This document shows positions 1 through 10,795 of a stretch of DNA of 64,000 bases, piece by piece. The DNA comes from Alitta virens (lineage: Eukaryota; Annelida; Polychaeta; Phyllodocida; Nereididae): the NCBI GenBank assembly GCA_932294295.1, contig OW028573.1, positions 66,813,829 through 66,877,828 on the forward strand. Reading direction: 5' to 3'. The position numbers and the translations under genes were made by a program. The notes beneath the pieces were generated by a model. It was not told the DNA's origin, made no database searches, and saw nothing but the letters and a program-made list of their open reading frames with translations. Position 1 is the stretch's first letter. Every line of letters starts with the position of its first letter.

Positions 1-644
1 GACATCGGCCGACGTTTTCTCGACAGACAATCACCATATCGACTGGAAGCTGTAAGTTCATTAATAATTAACTATTATGAATGTACCTTGCATTTGGTGC
101 AGGTAATTAAAACTTTCAAATTGGTAGGAATTTTGGTGAAAGCGCTTAACTGTCTTTTAATATAGCTGACTATTAGAACTTACTTACAAAAGTCATTTTT
201 TTTGCATTTAGTTCTTGAGGAGACACATGGTGAGAGGTAATGTTTTCCTCGATAAAATTCCAATAGGGAGCACTAGAACACTGAAGACAGAGTCACCTGG
301 TGTTGAAATTGGTGTTGAACATTCTCCCAATGGCAGTAAGTTGCTCTGTATATTTGATGTCTTTCAGATTATGCACACATATTGAAATAGGTCTAAATTG
401 TATACAATACCAAACATAATAACAATTATTTTATTGTGCAGAATATTACATCAAGTACGGAACGAAATCGATAGAGGTTATCGACAGGGACATGCGACAG
501 TTGAACGGCATGATGAATATAATTGATGGAACCATTTACTCAGAGGACCCAAGAGACTTGCAACAGATATCAAGCGCTTCCATGCCAACTTTGTCTGTAA
601 TTTGCTGCATTATGTTTGTCGCATTGTTGTTTTTTCGGCATTGA
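1..644 (+). CDS. FAS1 (fasciclin/beta-ig-h3) domain membrane protein, last three exons (5' partial)
   Basis: Three exons join in frame: 1-51, 212-335 and 442-644, with GTAAGT or GTAAGTT donors at 52 and 336, AG acceptors before 212 and 442, and a TGA stop at 642-644. The joined peptide runs '...RLEA/FLRRHMVRGNVFLDK...' to 'IEVIDRDMRQLNGMMNIIDG'. This is the C-terminal half of a FAS1 fold: the 'HMVRGNVF' segment corresponds to the H-x-V-x-G-x-hydrophobic motif, and 'NGMMNIIDGTIY' to the 'NGxIHVID' strand typical of periostin, stabilin and fasciclin I. After about 20 more residues the protein ends in a hydrophobic stretch (PTLSVICCIMFVALLFF) followed by Arg-His-stop. That is a single C-terminal membrane anchor with a two-residue cytosolic tail; a GPI signal is the alternative. 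FAS1 proteins act in adhesion and matrix contacts. The upstream exons lie outside the window. Confidence 0.82.
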
Positions 645-1878
645 ATTATCTAATCGTTTTTGTTTTATTAATGTGAGAATGAATGAACTGGTGCATGAAA
701 TAACTGAAATGATGAGTATGACCATACAAAAACTTACTTTCCTAATAACTACACTATCAGTTGGTTTTATATTCACTGATATTTTTTGCATCACTATGTG
801 ATGTTAGCATCTTGTATGCTGCATAGCAATATGGTATCTAATACCCACTGGATTTGTACATACATGGTGATATGACACTATTTAGCCATATTTTTAAAAT
901 TCCATATAATTTACACATCTATTTTCTCAGGACATAAATCAAACACTGTTGTAAATCTACACCTTTGGGCATTACAAGAATGGCAATTTGCTTATACATT
1001 GTACACTGTTTTAAATCATTTTAAACATTTAGAGTTTCATCTGTTCAATAATTTATTCTCATCCATAAATAGCTGAATGACCACTGTTCGTGGACCCATG
1101 TTTGTACTGTGACCTTACTTTGTGCTATCATTGTAACTAATGCTTTTTCATACTTTTAATACTGGTACTGTGAAGAAAAAATACGTTGAATACTGGTACA
1201 AGAAGAAATCTGTACATATGAAATATGTAAATAACATTTTGTTGTGTTGAAGTTTAAAAATACATGTATATAAACTTATTCATCTTGTCTTGTTATTTTC
1301 TCAAAAATAATTGACATTGTCATTCATTTATAAATATTCAAGAACAGAGATATGCAATGCATGTTTATGTAAATTGCAGTAAAATGTTAAACACAAGATG
1401 GAGCTGTCATCAAAAAGAGGCAACCGTTTCAGGAGGTATATTTGCTAGTCATGGCCAGGTGGCAGTTGGCAGCTTAATTTGTGAAAAGGATCATTTGAGT
1501 GTGAAAAATCACTCTTTGTTCCATCTTTATTTTTGATTACTGGATGTCTTCATCATTACGTCTGCCTCTAGTAGCTGCATATCAGCTAATATAAGCATAA
1601 CAACAGCAGCTCTGAGACAGTGCAGTGCAATACAAACATTTTCATGCTCAGAATATGTGATAGTGATAGTAGGGGAGAGTGGGGAGCAAGGAGAAACCTT
1701 TTTCGTTTTCAATCATAACATATATTCTAAAATTAGGGCGAAACTGGCTTCCAACTTCGGATGTAGGTTATATAGTTGTGCTTAATTTCCGGCAGTTTCA
1801 GGTTCCTACTTAGTGTAAGATTAGATTTACTCAACAAAATGTTAGTGCAAGCCATTTTTCTCATTGTTCCCCACTGGT

Positions 1879-1900
1879 GGGGGGGGGGGGGGGGGGGGGG
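1879..1900 (+). repeat. Poly-G tract (22 G)
   Basis: An uninterrupted run of 22 G in AT-rich surroundings. A long mononucleotide run like this is prone to length error in the assembly. Confidence 0.9.
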
Positions 1901-2379
1901 TTAGTGAGACATGACCTGATAGGGGAAAGTAAAGAGAACTGGGCCGGCAGGAAAACTGGGTCACCCTCCATGCTTAAACACCAGCTTACACATGGAACAG
2001 GAAAACCATAATCTTAGCTATGTCACATCATAGAAGTGGCTTACAATACAAGTTGGTTAAACCCATGCTTACACTTTCAGAGTTTAAACTATTCCTTAGA
2101 ACTGGGCCACTTTTTTTCTGAATTTAACTTTCTCGTTATACAGAAAATGGCTGGGAATTTTTTCAACATTATCAGAGAAATACTTAAAGTATAATTAAGA
2201 ATGAAAAAAAGTGACTTTGCTCTATCACTTGAAGCCGCAAAAAAGTGATAAATGGCCCAGTACTCCTTACTTTCCCCTGCAACAAATATGCAAAACCAGT
2301 GCGAATACCCTTATCATATGCTTATTTTAGTCAGAATGTTCCTTGTATTGTTTAGTGCTGCTGGTCTGGAGCTTGGCAG

Positions 2380-2455
2380 GTTTTTTTACCAGCCACCAAA
2401 GGCACCAAAGGCAGATGTAATTATGAGATGGTAAGGCTTGAAGTCCAGACAATGT
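2380..2455 (+). repeat. Dispersed repeat module ('gagatggtaaggcttgaagt')
   Basis: The core 'gagatggtaaggcttgaagt' recurs near 11609-11640 and, inverted, near 30790-30830; a shorter relative, 'gtgaactccaagcctgatca', lies near 45495-45515. It looks like the tail part of a SINE-related family (see 45325 and 53641). Confidence 0.5.
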
Positions 2456-3599
2456 TATATATCCCATATATGGGGTCATTCACTTGGCCTGGCATAGACA
2501 CAGGGTACAATTCTAAATGTCATTGAACCAACATCCAACTGTCATTTCGCTTCTATGCATCAACATTGTCTCACCCCGTCCCGCTCACACTTTGTCTCAC
2601 TCTTCCTCTTGCTGTTTTTAATATGAACGTTTGACCTTCTGAGGTCCACATGGTTGTTTATTAATATGTGGAATTAAAGAACAATATCCAAGGCTTTGTA
2701 TACTATTAGATTATCTCCATTATCTCCAAATACTGGAGTATAAGCAAGAAAACTCAAAAAGTGAAATTTCAAACACCTCGTGCTTTTAATTCATTCTTGC
2801 AGGTAATAGAACAATATGGTGGTTAGGCGTATGTAGTGTTGGGCAAATCCCTAAAGGGCAGTGTGGGCTTTGTTGCTTCCATCAGTTTCACAAGTGAAGA
2901 GAAGCACAACATAGGGAAATCTCCCCTCAATTGTTTTGCATTTGGGCACCACAATAGAACGTGGCCTTATCGTCTGGATTGAGCCACTTGAACAGAGCCT
3001 CTCATCTGCCAAGACAACCTTAACCCTGTGAAAGCTATTCGTGCATATACTGATACACGCACCTATGACATGTGGTATCATTTTCATTTATTTGCAAAAA
3101 CAATGCTCTTGTATCTGTATAATTCTTTATTTAAGTATAATTACTAAAATATCAAATTTAATATAGAAAAACACTCACGTCTACATGATATCATAATTAG
3201 CGTATTCGCATGTAGCTTGGCAACTTTTTAAGAGCTTAGTAACTTTGTTAAAACCTTCATAGCCCCATGTATTCACCAATAAACACCAATTTGTTTCAAA
3301 ATGCACTTTATTTGAATATTTTAAATGACTAGAATAGACACGGTGTAAACTACAATAGTTTGTGCAGTAATTTGCCCTTGCATGTCTTAAGTATTTCTTC
3401 TTGAACAAATTCGTGATCAGCTAAATAACAAGTAACTAATATTCAGACAGTCTAACATTGGTTTAATATCTCTATGTTGACAGAATGTGTTCGCTTATAT
3501 TATACTGCTATTCATCCAGATATACTGCATGTTATTTACCATGGAAATGGTTTACTGTGAACCTAAAATATACTTGTATCCTTATTTGCAGCTTCGTGT

Positions 3600-4400
3600 A
3601 TAATGTCGACTGACAGCCAAATGGGTTTCCTTGAATAAAGGCTATCAAGGATACTACTATGTCTACTCTTGATTATCCTGTAATTTTCACTTTTATTCTT
3701 TGGCTTACACTGGACACAGTTTATCAAATGGAACGGTTTATCAAATGAAATGGGAAATTATCTCAAATGGTCTCTCCTGGAATTAATTCATTGTGTCTAT
3801 TGATTGATTATCCTGGAAACATCACCTAATATATCGAATGGAATAGGAAAGTATCTCAAATGGCTTCTACTGGAATTGACTGTACTGCAATATATCAAAC
3901 TTGTGTGTACCGGGAAATGCATGAAAAAATTTTTTATTTCATTTTTCACATGGATTTATGTGTGCAATGTGACAATTACCTTTTTTGGACCTTGTGTCTT
4001 GTATGTCACTCAATTCACATATGAACTAAACTTGTCAAATGGTATCAGTCATTCTATTGCTTCAGTGAAATATTTCTTCATGTTTAGATTAAAATAGCTT
4101 TCATTTTTCACATGGATTTATGTGTGCACTGTGACAATTACCTTTTGTGGACCTTGTGTCTAATTAATATATGGACTAATCTCGTGAAAAGGGTATCAGT
4201 TACTCTATTGCTTTAGTTAGATAATTATTTATGTTTAGATTAAAAGTTCTTTCATTTTTCACATGTGTGCAATATGACAATTACTTTTCATGAGTGAAAT
4301 TTGTATTCACATTTGGACTAAAACTTTGGTGGATCTGCGGTCTTGACGTAAACTCCAACGATGTATGTCACATGATAAAATCATGTTTAGATATAACCTA
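3600..4400 (+). repeat. Degenerate tandem repeat, unit about 150 bp
   Basis: The block starting 'ttcatttttcacatggattt' near 3942 recurs near 4102 and, shortened, near 4250. Each copy is followed by 'gtgtgcaatgtgacaattac' and a 'ggaccttgtgtct' segment, and the later copies end in 'catgtttagattaaa'. Upstream (3660-3880), shorter copies of 'tatctcaaatgg' and 'tcctggaa' form an older array. The open frame at 3804-4097 is a by-product of this array. Confidence 0.7.
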
Positions 4401-4775
4401 AAATATTTTGTGGACCATGTGTCATGCTTGCAAAAGAAATTTGCCAACATATATGTTTAATATGCTATTATTATTTGCTTTTTTAAAAAATTTGTATTGT
4501 TATTTTTTATTTATATTATTATTATTATAATTTTTTTATTTCCTTCTACTAATCTGTAAATTTTCCATTGAAGCAGGGAATTTCACACATAAATGATACT
4601 CCTTGCAGCTACAATGCTCTCATATGTTTTAGTATGTTTTTTTTAATATCTTCATACTTATAATTTTAGATTCATACCTTATACTCATCATAAAAATATA
4701 AGTGTCTTATTGGTACAAAAATTGCTCTCATCAGTGGTCTAGAAATAGCTCATCTACTTGATCTCATCCATGTGA

Positions 4776-5633
4776 ATGGCTGAAGCAGTAAGTGCAGAAA
4801 ATATTTTTGGGGCAGAAGAAGCAAACAGTACATATTCCTTATGCAACCTTATTGAGGGTAGATACCAAGAATTAATGGAGGAAAATAATGAACCTGTATC
4901 ATTGAATACATCCCCATATTATGAAAATGACTCCTTTATACATTTAGCTATTTCTAATCAAGATAAATTTATAATCCTACGCCTCAACTGTCAATCGCTG
5001 AATGCTAAGTTTAGTAAATTAAGGCTCTTTGTTGAATCATATGCAGAAAATCTTTGTTTACCAACTGTACTCTGTTTGCAAGAAACTTGGTTGCCTGAGA
5101 ACAGTGACATTTCATTATTACAGTTACCTGGTTACCAATTGGTTTGGAGGCCCAGGTCATGCAGTGCACATGGTGGGGTGGCATTTTATTTGCTAGATCA
5201 TCTAAGTTACACAGTGGTCAACGTCTTTGAGAATGCAACCTCCTGGGATGGTCTTTCTATTGAAGCAGAACTAGGTAGTGAAAGACCTGGTTTCCCAAAA
5301 GAGAATCTTATCGTTGGAAATATTAATAGGCCTCCGAATTCTAATATAATATATAGTATTACTTCATTTACTGATGATATACAACAGATCTTTAGAGATT
5401 TGGACAGAAAAACACGGGTTATAATTGCAGGTGACTTTAATCTTGATCTTTTGAAATTCAGACAGAATATATATATTAATCAATATCTTGAATTTTGCTT
5501 CTCAAATTGCTATGTTCTTGAAATTACTTTTCCTACCCATTTGACCCAAAAACATGGCACATTAATAGACAATATTTTGGTAAAATTAGGCAATGCCTTT
5601 ACTAATTTCACATCTGGCATACTGTTTATCTGA
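4776..5633 (+). pseudogene. LINE APE-type endonuclease fragment
   Basis: An open frame of 285 codons with the endonuclease motif order: 'LNCQSLNAKF' (Asn of motif I), 'CLQETWLP' (catalytic Glu), 'GDFNLDLLK' (catalytic Asp/Asn) and 'HGTLIDNILV'. The final 'SDH' motif is present (SDHCPYF) but in a different frame, at about 5630-5655. A frameshift near 5620 therefore separates it from the rest of the domain. Reaction: nicking of target DNA to prime reverse transcription. Here it is a relic. Confidence 0.85.
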
Positions 5634-6279
5634 TCATTGCCCTTATTTTATGATCTTAGATCGTTTGAACCTTTGCCATAATTTACAAAAAACTGTCATT
5701 GTTACCCCAAACTATGACAATGCCCTGATACAGTTTAAAGAAAAGTTGCATGAATTATGTATAATTGACATTTTTGATTGCATAAATAATGCAAATCAAA
5801 TGAAAAATATAATAAATTTTGTGCTATTGTGAACAATACAATATCACACTGCTTCCAACAAAAAATTGTAAAATTTAAGAAACATAAACACCAGAAATCA
5901 AAGTGGATAACAAGTGGTATTATCAGGTCCATAGCCTATGGCGACAAGCTTTATATCAAATTGAAATCTTTGAATGTTCAGGATCCTCAAAATAGTAGTA
6001 TAGAAATTTAAAGACTTATAATTGAATACTAAGGAAAAGCATTCACCATGCCAAAAAACTTTATAATGAGAAATATTTTGTTAAATATAAGTGTGGCATG
6101 ATTAACTAAATTATTGGTCAAAATAAGAAAAATGAAATCTGAAATGTTTTGTGGTGGACAATAATTATATATCTGACTAACAGAAAATTGCTGATGCATT
6201 TAATGAATATTATGCTGAAGCAGAAAATTAATTAGCACAGGCGATTAGAACCCCCAGATGGAATTAATTTTCAAAACTA

Positions 6280-7165
6280 TGTGAATCTTCCAGTTGCCCC
6301 AGATTTTGAGTTTCATACTACAAATAGAAATACTGTAATAAAAGTAATAGAGTCTCTAAAAACTAAAAACAGTTGTGGGTTTGACATGATGTCAACCAAG
6401 TTACTTCAAAACATGAAAATTGAAGTTTGGTCATGATAAATCAGTTTTTTTGTTTCAGGTATTTTCTCTGATAAAATAAAAATTGCCAAGATTATTCCAT
6501 TGTACAAAAAAAATTGAAAATAATGAAATCAAAATTATAGACCTATCAAAGGCCTTTGAATGCATTATTCATAATCAACTTAATGAGTAATTTAGTTCTC
6601 TGAAATTATTTTACAAAAGTTATTATGGATTTTGACATTCTCACTCAAAAGAATTGACCACTTTAGAATTGGTAGAATTAATCATCACTGAAATGGACCT
6701 AAAAAAAGGTACCCATAAATAATAGCTTGGTGTTCCACAAGGATCCATTCTTGGTCCTCTTTTATTTATCATATATGTCAACGATCTTTTCAATGCTACT
6801 TCTGTCTTTCATCCAATTGTTTATGCTGATGATACTACTCTCGTGGCTTCCCTAAATACTTTTCAGGGTGAAAGAAATCTAAATGATGAGTGAGCGTGAG
6901 CGTGAGCAATTGGATGAAGGCAAATAAGCTATCTATTAACAAAAGCAAAACGAAAGCCATGATTTTCTATGCACCCCAAAGAAGAGTTCAAATTCCTACT
7001 ATTAAACTAGAAGATTCTATTATCGAATTTGTCAATGAATTTAACTTCCTTGGCATAATGTTAGATAGACATCTAAATCGGAAAGCTCACCGTGATATGA
7101 TAACAAAGAAATTGTCAAAAACAGTAGGCATCATGAACAGATTAAAAAACATGTTGCCTCTCTGA
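6280..7165 (+). pseudogene. LINE reverse transcriptase fragment
   Basis: RT motifs can be read piecewise in shifting frames. The 'YADD' box is present, so the original domain is clear. 'SFFSG' is disrupted and stops occur near 6436 and 6530. The longest intact piece (6890-7165) is the thumb, 'NKSKTKAMIFYAPQRR' to 'NFLGIMLDRHLNRKAH'. Decayed homology to the same RT continues to about 7560. Confidence 0.82.
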
Positions 7166-8248
7166 GCCTTGTTACATATATATAATTCCCTTGTGTTATC
7201 ACACTTAAACTATGGAGCTCTTCTTTGGGGTTGGCAATGTCAAAATATATTCATTTTCCAAAAAAAAAAAGCTGTCAGCGCTCTTACTTACAGTAAATAA
7301 AATTGTCATACCAGTGGTTAAACAACTAAATCTTTTAAAATTCCATGATATCTGTGCACTGTGTGACCTGAAATTCTGCCAAAAATGATTCAACAATGCC
7401 TTGCCACAGTATTTTCTTGATTTGCTACAGATGAACCTCATTACTATGAAACTCAAATAGCTGGTCAACTATGACTTCCCTTAATTAAAAATGAATTTGC
7501 AAAACAGAGTATTAAGTATAGATTTATCAAAACCCTTAATAATATGTCCATGACTTACAGAGAAAAATTAGAAACATAGTTTTGATGGATTTAAGAAATA
7601 TGTGAAAAATAGCACTGTAGCATCTTATTCCGCAGACTGCAGTGTTGAAAATTACTATATTTGTTTAAATGTTCATCCTACTGCTTCTTCATAATATTCT
7701 TCATAATATTTTTCAATTCTTTAAATTGAGATGTGTAACGTAGATAAAACTACTACTGATGAGAGTAATTTCCATATTGTGTTTGATTGAATGTTCACTA
7801 TGTAATATTAATGGATCTCTCCAGGTGGCCTCATGCTAGCGATAAAATATATTTATCTTTGTAAGGTCTCCTTGGGAAACAAATGTTTGTAAATGAAAAT
7901 ATGAAAATAAATTGTAAATAATTCTTGGCAAAATAAAAAGAATCTGAATCTATTAAATACAATGCAATTAGGCTAAATAGTGTGTACACATAGCATTTGT
8001 AAAATAAAGAACATTATAACATGTTATTTGAGTAAATAAACACTGAATATTTTTCATAAATCGTATTGGAATTACCAATAAATCAGATTTGCATAATTTT
8101 ACGCGCATGGGATCTCCTGTGGATCCCTGAAGAGTGCAGTTGAAACAGCCTGAAAGACATCAAATCTTATGTGAAAATATACCTAATAGCATTTAGAAAC
8201 GATGTGCAATTTCTGGGAGCAAGGTGTGGTGTTTCGGTACATTTGGCA

Positions 8249-8330
8249 CAGTCGGGTCCAAAAGTTTACATACACTTGAGCAAGATGTCATATGAATGAA
8301 ATTGAAAATAAAATTATACGAGTGAAAAAA
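8249..8330 (+). mobile_element. One end of a Tc1-TIR-like MITE (family D)
   Basis: It begins 'cagtcgggtccaaaagttta' followed by 'catacacttgagcaagatg'. This resembles Tc1/mariner terminal repeats, which read cag-tcgg-aagtttacatacac. Two-ended copies lie at 16332-16632 and 35021-35260. The matching right end was not found here. Confidence 0.6.
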
Positions 8331-8635
8331 AAGTCTATATTTAACTGGTAAATACAAAGAGAAATGGTATGCTGGAAGTGATGTTCTTGAACTCACACAT
8401 AAATTGCCTTGTCCTATTTGGAAGAAATAATTTCGTACACATTTTTATGACATATAATATTATGCAACACTGACGTTTCCAGTGTTTCTGTACAATCCCT
8501 TCACCAACATGTATCACAATATTTTGACAGCCGTTTAATTTTCTGTTCGATCACCAGACTAACGAGACATTGTGAGCTCAAGCTACAGATATACATAAAA
8601 AATACTTGGAGCTCTTCAGAGGTCAGTTATATGAC

Positions 8636-8745
8636 TTACAGCAGATTTCATAGACTAGGAAATTAGACTGTAGAGGAAATCATGTGAATTCAGTACTCCC
8701 ATTGGTTGAGGCAGTCCCTCTGTCAGTATGACAGATTCTTATGAC
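8636..8745 (+). mobile_element. Half copy of palindromic MITE family B
   Basis: Starts 'ttacagcagatttcatagac' and continues through 'catgtgaattcagtactccc' to 'attggttgaggcagt'. It matches one arm of the full element at 61219-61375. Confidence 0.6.
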
Positions 8746-8770
8746 ATCCTCTAATTCACTGGTAGATCCA

Positions 8771-8809
8771 GGGGGGGGGGGGGGGCATAGGGGTCATTCC
8801 CCCCCCCCC
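8771..8809. repeat. Poly-G / poly-C pair
   Basis: A run of 15 G and a run of 11 C lie 13 bases apart, able to form a G/C hairpin. A further C-rich run lies near 8888-8902. Confidence 0.85.
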
Positions 8810-9768
8810 GTACCAGTCTTGATGTCTTAACGTGGCCTATGAAATGACTGACAGGGATCATCTTTTAGTCATGATTTTGGCCATTTGCCCCCCCCCCCCC
8901 TCCCCTAGGAGCCTTCCCCGCCCCCTCGTAGAGTCAGGGGTGGATCCGCCAGTGTCCTCTATAAGTCAATAAAATCTACCGTAAGCTACAATAACTGTAC
9001 ATAATCTAAATGTAAACATCACTCCATGGAGTAGCTAAAAGTCCCCTGTCCACAGGACAGGGTTACAACGACCGAGATGAAAAAATATTGACTTTCGGCT
9101 TGTGTGGCAACTAGCCTTTTATCAAACGTTTGCCACACGAAATACACCTGCTCTAGGGCTAGAACTCATGTTTACTTGATTACATGACAGCATTATGAGA
9201 AACATGGCCACCTAGTTCTGCCAAAACTCACAAGAGGGCTCCGGCGACGTTTCAACGCCCCTAGTGGTACACAGAATAGCACTGGCAAGTTCTCATTTCT
9301 GTGCCTGCGTTGCAATGGCGAAAGTGTAGTAAATTAATACAGAGTTTTTGGTGGTTGTTGATGTACGTCTTGAGCGTTCTACTGTTAGATTCCGAGTGGA
9401 CGAAAACCAGTCTGTGTAAAGAGCTATCCGTGCCTAATCACACTTATGTGCCTATTTACCACAAAAGCATGAACTAGCGAACGTGAATTTATGAAAATGC
9501 TCTTTAAAATGATGTTTCCAGTGGCTTTTTCAGCAATATCTGAGTGCAAGCTGTAGTAAACAGAGCAGTCCTCACGTGCATAACGACGAAATAAGGTATG
9601 CTAACATGTTGAAAAAAATGAGTGATGATGTCAACTTCCAAGAATTCCTATAAAGGTCGTTCCAACCCATCTAATGCAATGTAGGTCGGTTCTGGCTATC
9701 CATGGAGAAGTGTTCCGTTCGTAAGCTGCTCTTGATACGAGCATACAGCAATGAACATAATGGTTCAT

Positions 9769-10795
9769 TCATGGCTTTCGTTTTCTGTTTTTGAAGCAGT
9801 TGCAACTCAGTTGAGTAGCCAGTTGAATTATCTCAACTGCGGTGATTACTGAGACGCCCAACCACAAACCGAGGGTACCACCAATGTCAGAAGCAAAGGC
9901 TGCTGTCTGAAAAATAGCAAGTAAATACCGAAATTACTCAGTTGATAGGCCTGTATTATTATTATTATAAACATTATTCCAGACACAAAAGTGGTCCAAA
10001 TACAGTACAATCATATCATCATATTTTACGGGCTAGCACCAACATATAACAGTTGAATCCAGTATTTCTAATCCTGGATGTAAAAACAAGACTATTCAGA
10101 GCAATATTTTAATATCATTTGGTGATGTGGCAAGTCTGCACAAGAATTTATAGACATAATTTCTAATGACTGCAGAGCTTCTAGTTTGAAATACTTCTTG
10201 TGCATCTTAGATATAGCATAAATGATTCTAATGCTCCCAATGACATACCGGATAGTCTTCTTTTTCGTCAATTTGTTGAAAGTTCAAGTCTCTGTAATAT
10301 ATGTTCACTTGGAGTAGGTTGTCCCTGGAATATATTTAGAAGATACGTACATAATAGCACTCAATTCATGATCTCTTATGGCAGGCCTACTTTGTAGCAC
10401 CACGCCTATCCCTTGTACAAGTAGCCATGGTCTATGCTGGTGGATTATTGATGCAAGTCGATTTTTATGCAGTTAGACATTAGGTACCGATGTGTGATAA
10501 TAAAGTTCACAAGTTCCAAACAAAAATGTATAGAAAAAAGTTTATATTTGTAAATTTCAAGGAGGGGGAGGTGAGGGGGGTGATTGCATTGATCATCCAT
10601 CCCTTCCCAAAAAGCGGGGTGGGTATATCTAAACCCCAACCCCCCCCCCCCCCTATTGACGCCCCTGATGAAAACAAGTGGTACGCACCTGACAATTTCT
10701 ACTGATGTTTCTTCGAGATTATCACTCATCTTTGCCTCTTCAAACAATTGAAAGTAACGGCCGTTGCCCTCCACCAATTTCTGAGAGTAGTATTT
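9769..10795 (-). CDS. DEG/ENaC exons 11-13: pre-TM2, TM2 and C-terminus
   Basis: Exon 11 (10795-10689) ends 'NLEETSVEIV'. Exon 12 (10324-10249) gives 'DNLLQVNIYYRDLNFQQI', the last palm strand. Exon 13 (9906-9769) gives 'SDIGGTLGLWLGVSVITAVE', i.e. TM2 with the GVS (G/S-x-S) selectivity filter. A short tail, CNCFKNRKRKP, follows, with TGA at 9769-9771. There is no PY motif, so Nedd4-type control as in ENaC is not suggested. Confidence 0.92.

Larger units (their letters stand above)
645..3560. other. Non-coding stretch, 3' flank of the FAS1 gene
   Basis: No exon-like reading frame bounded by splice sites was seen. The first few hundred bases are presumably 3' UTR of the FAS1 gene, but no canonical AATAAA was recognised close to the stop. 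It holds a poly-G run and copies of a dispersed short repeat. Confidence 0.5.
4776..7952 (+). mobile_element. Degenerate non-LTR retrotransposon (LINE, Jockey/CR1-like)
   Basis: A plus-strand LINE remnant. An APE-type endonuclease frame is followed, after frameshifts and stops, by reverse transcriptase blocks: 'DLSKAFECIIHNQL' (RT finger/palm) near 6540, '[14 protein letters not shown]' near 6730, 'YADDTTLVA' (catalytic Asp pair) near 6820, and a thumb segment at 6890-7165. The 3' end carries short 'gaatctgaatct' repeats (about 7940-7952), a kind of tail seen in CR1/Jockey-like LINEs. A truncated 3' end with the same tail lies at 19640-19821. Multiple internal stops show that the element is dead. 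Confidence 0.88.
7953..9768. other. Intergenic region with MITE ends and G/C tracts
   Basis: No gene was seen. It holds one end of the Tc1-TIR-like family (8249), a half copy of the 'ctaaactccagagg' family (8636) and G/C homopolymers (8771-8809 and near 8890). The last few hundred bases before 9769 are presumably 3' UTR of the DEG/ENaC gene. Confidence 0.55.

Noticed and set aside
10200..10397. Plus-strand 65-codon frame
   Set aside because: Overlaps channel exon 12 on the opposite strand and has no domain.
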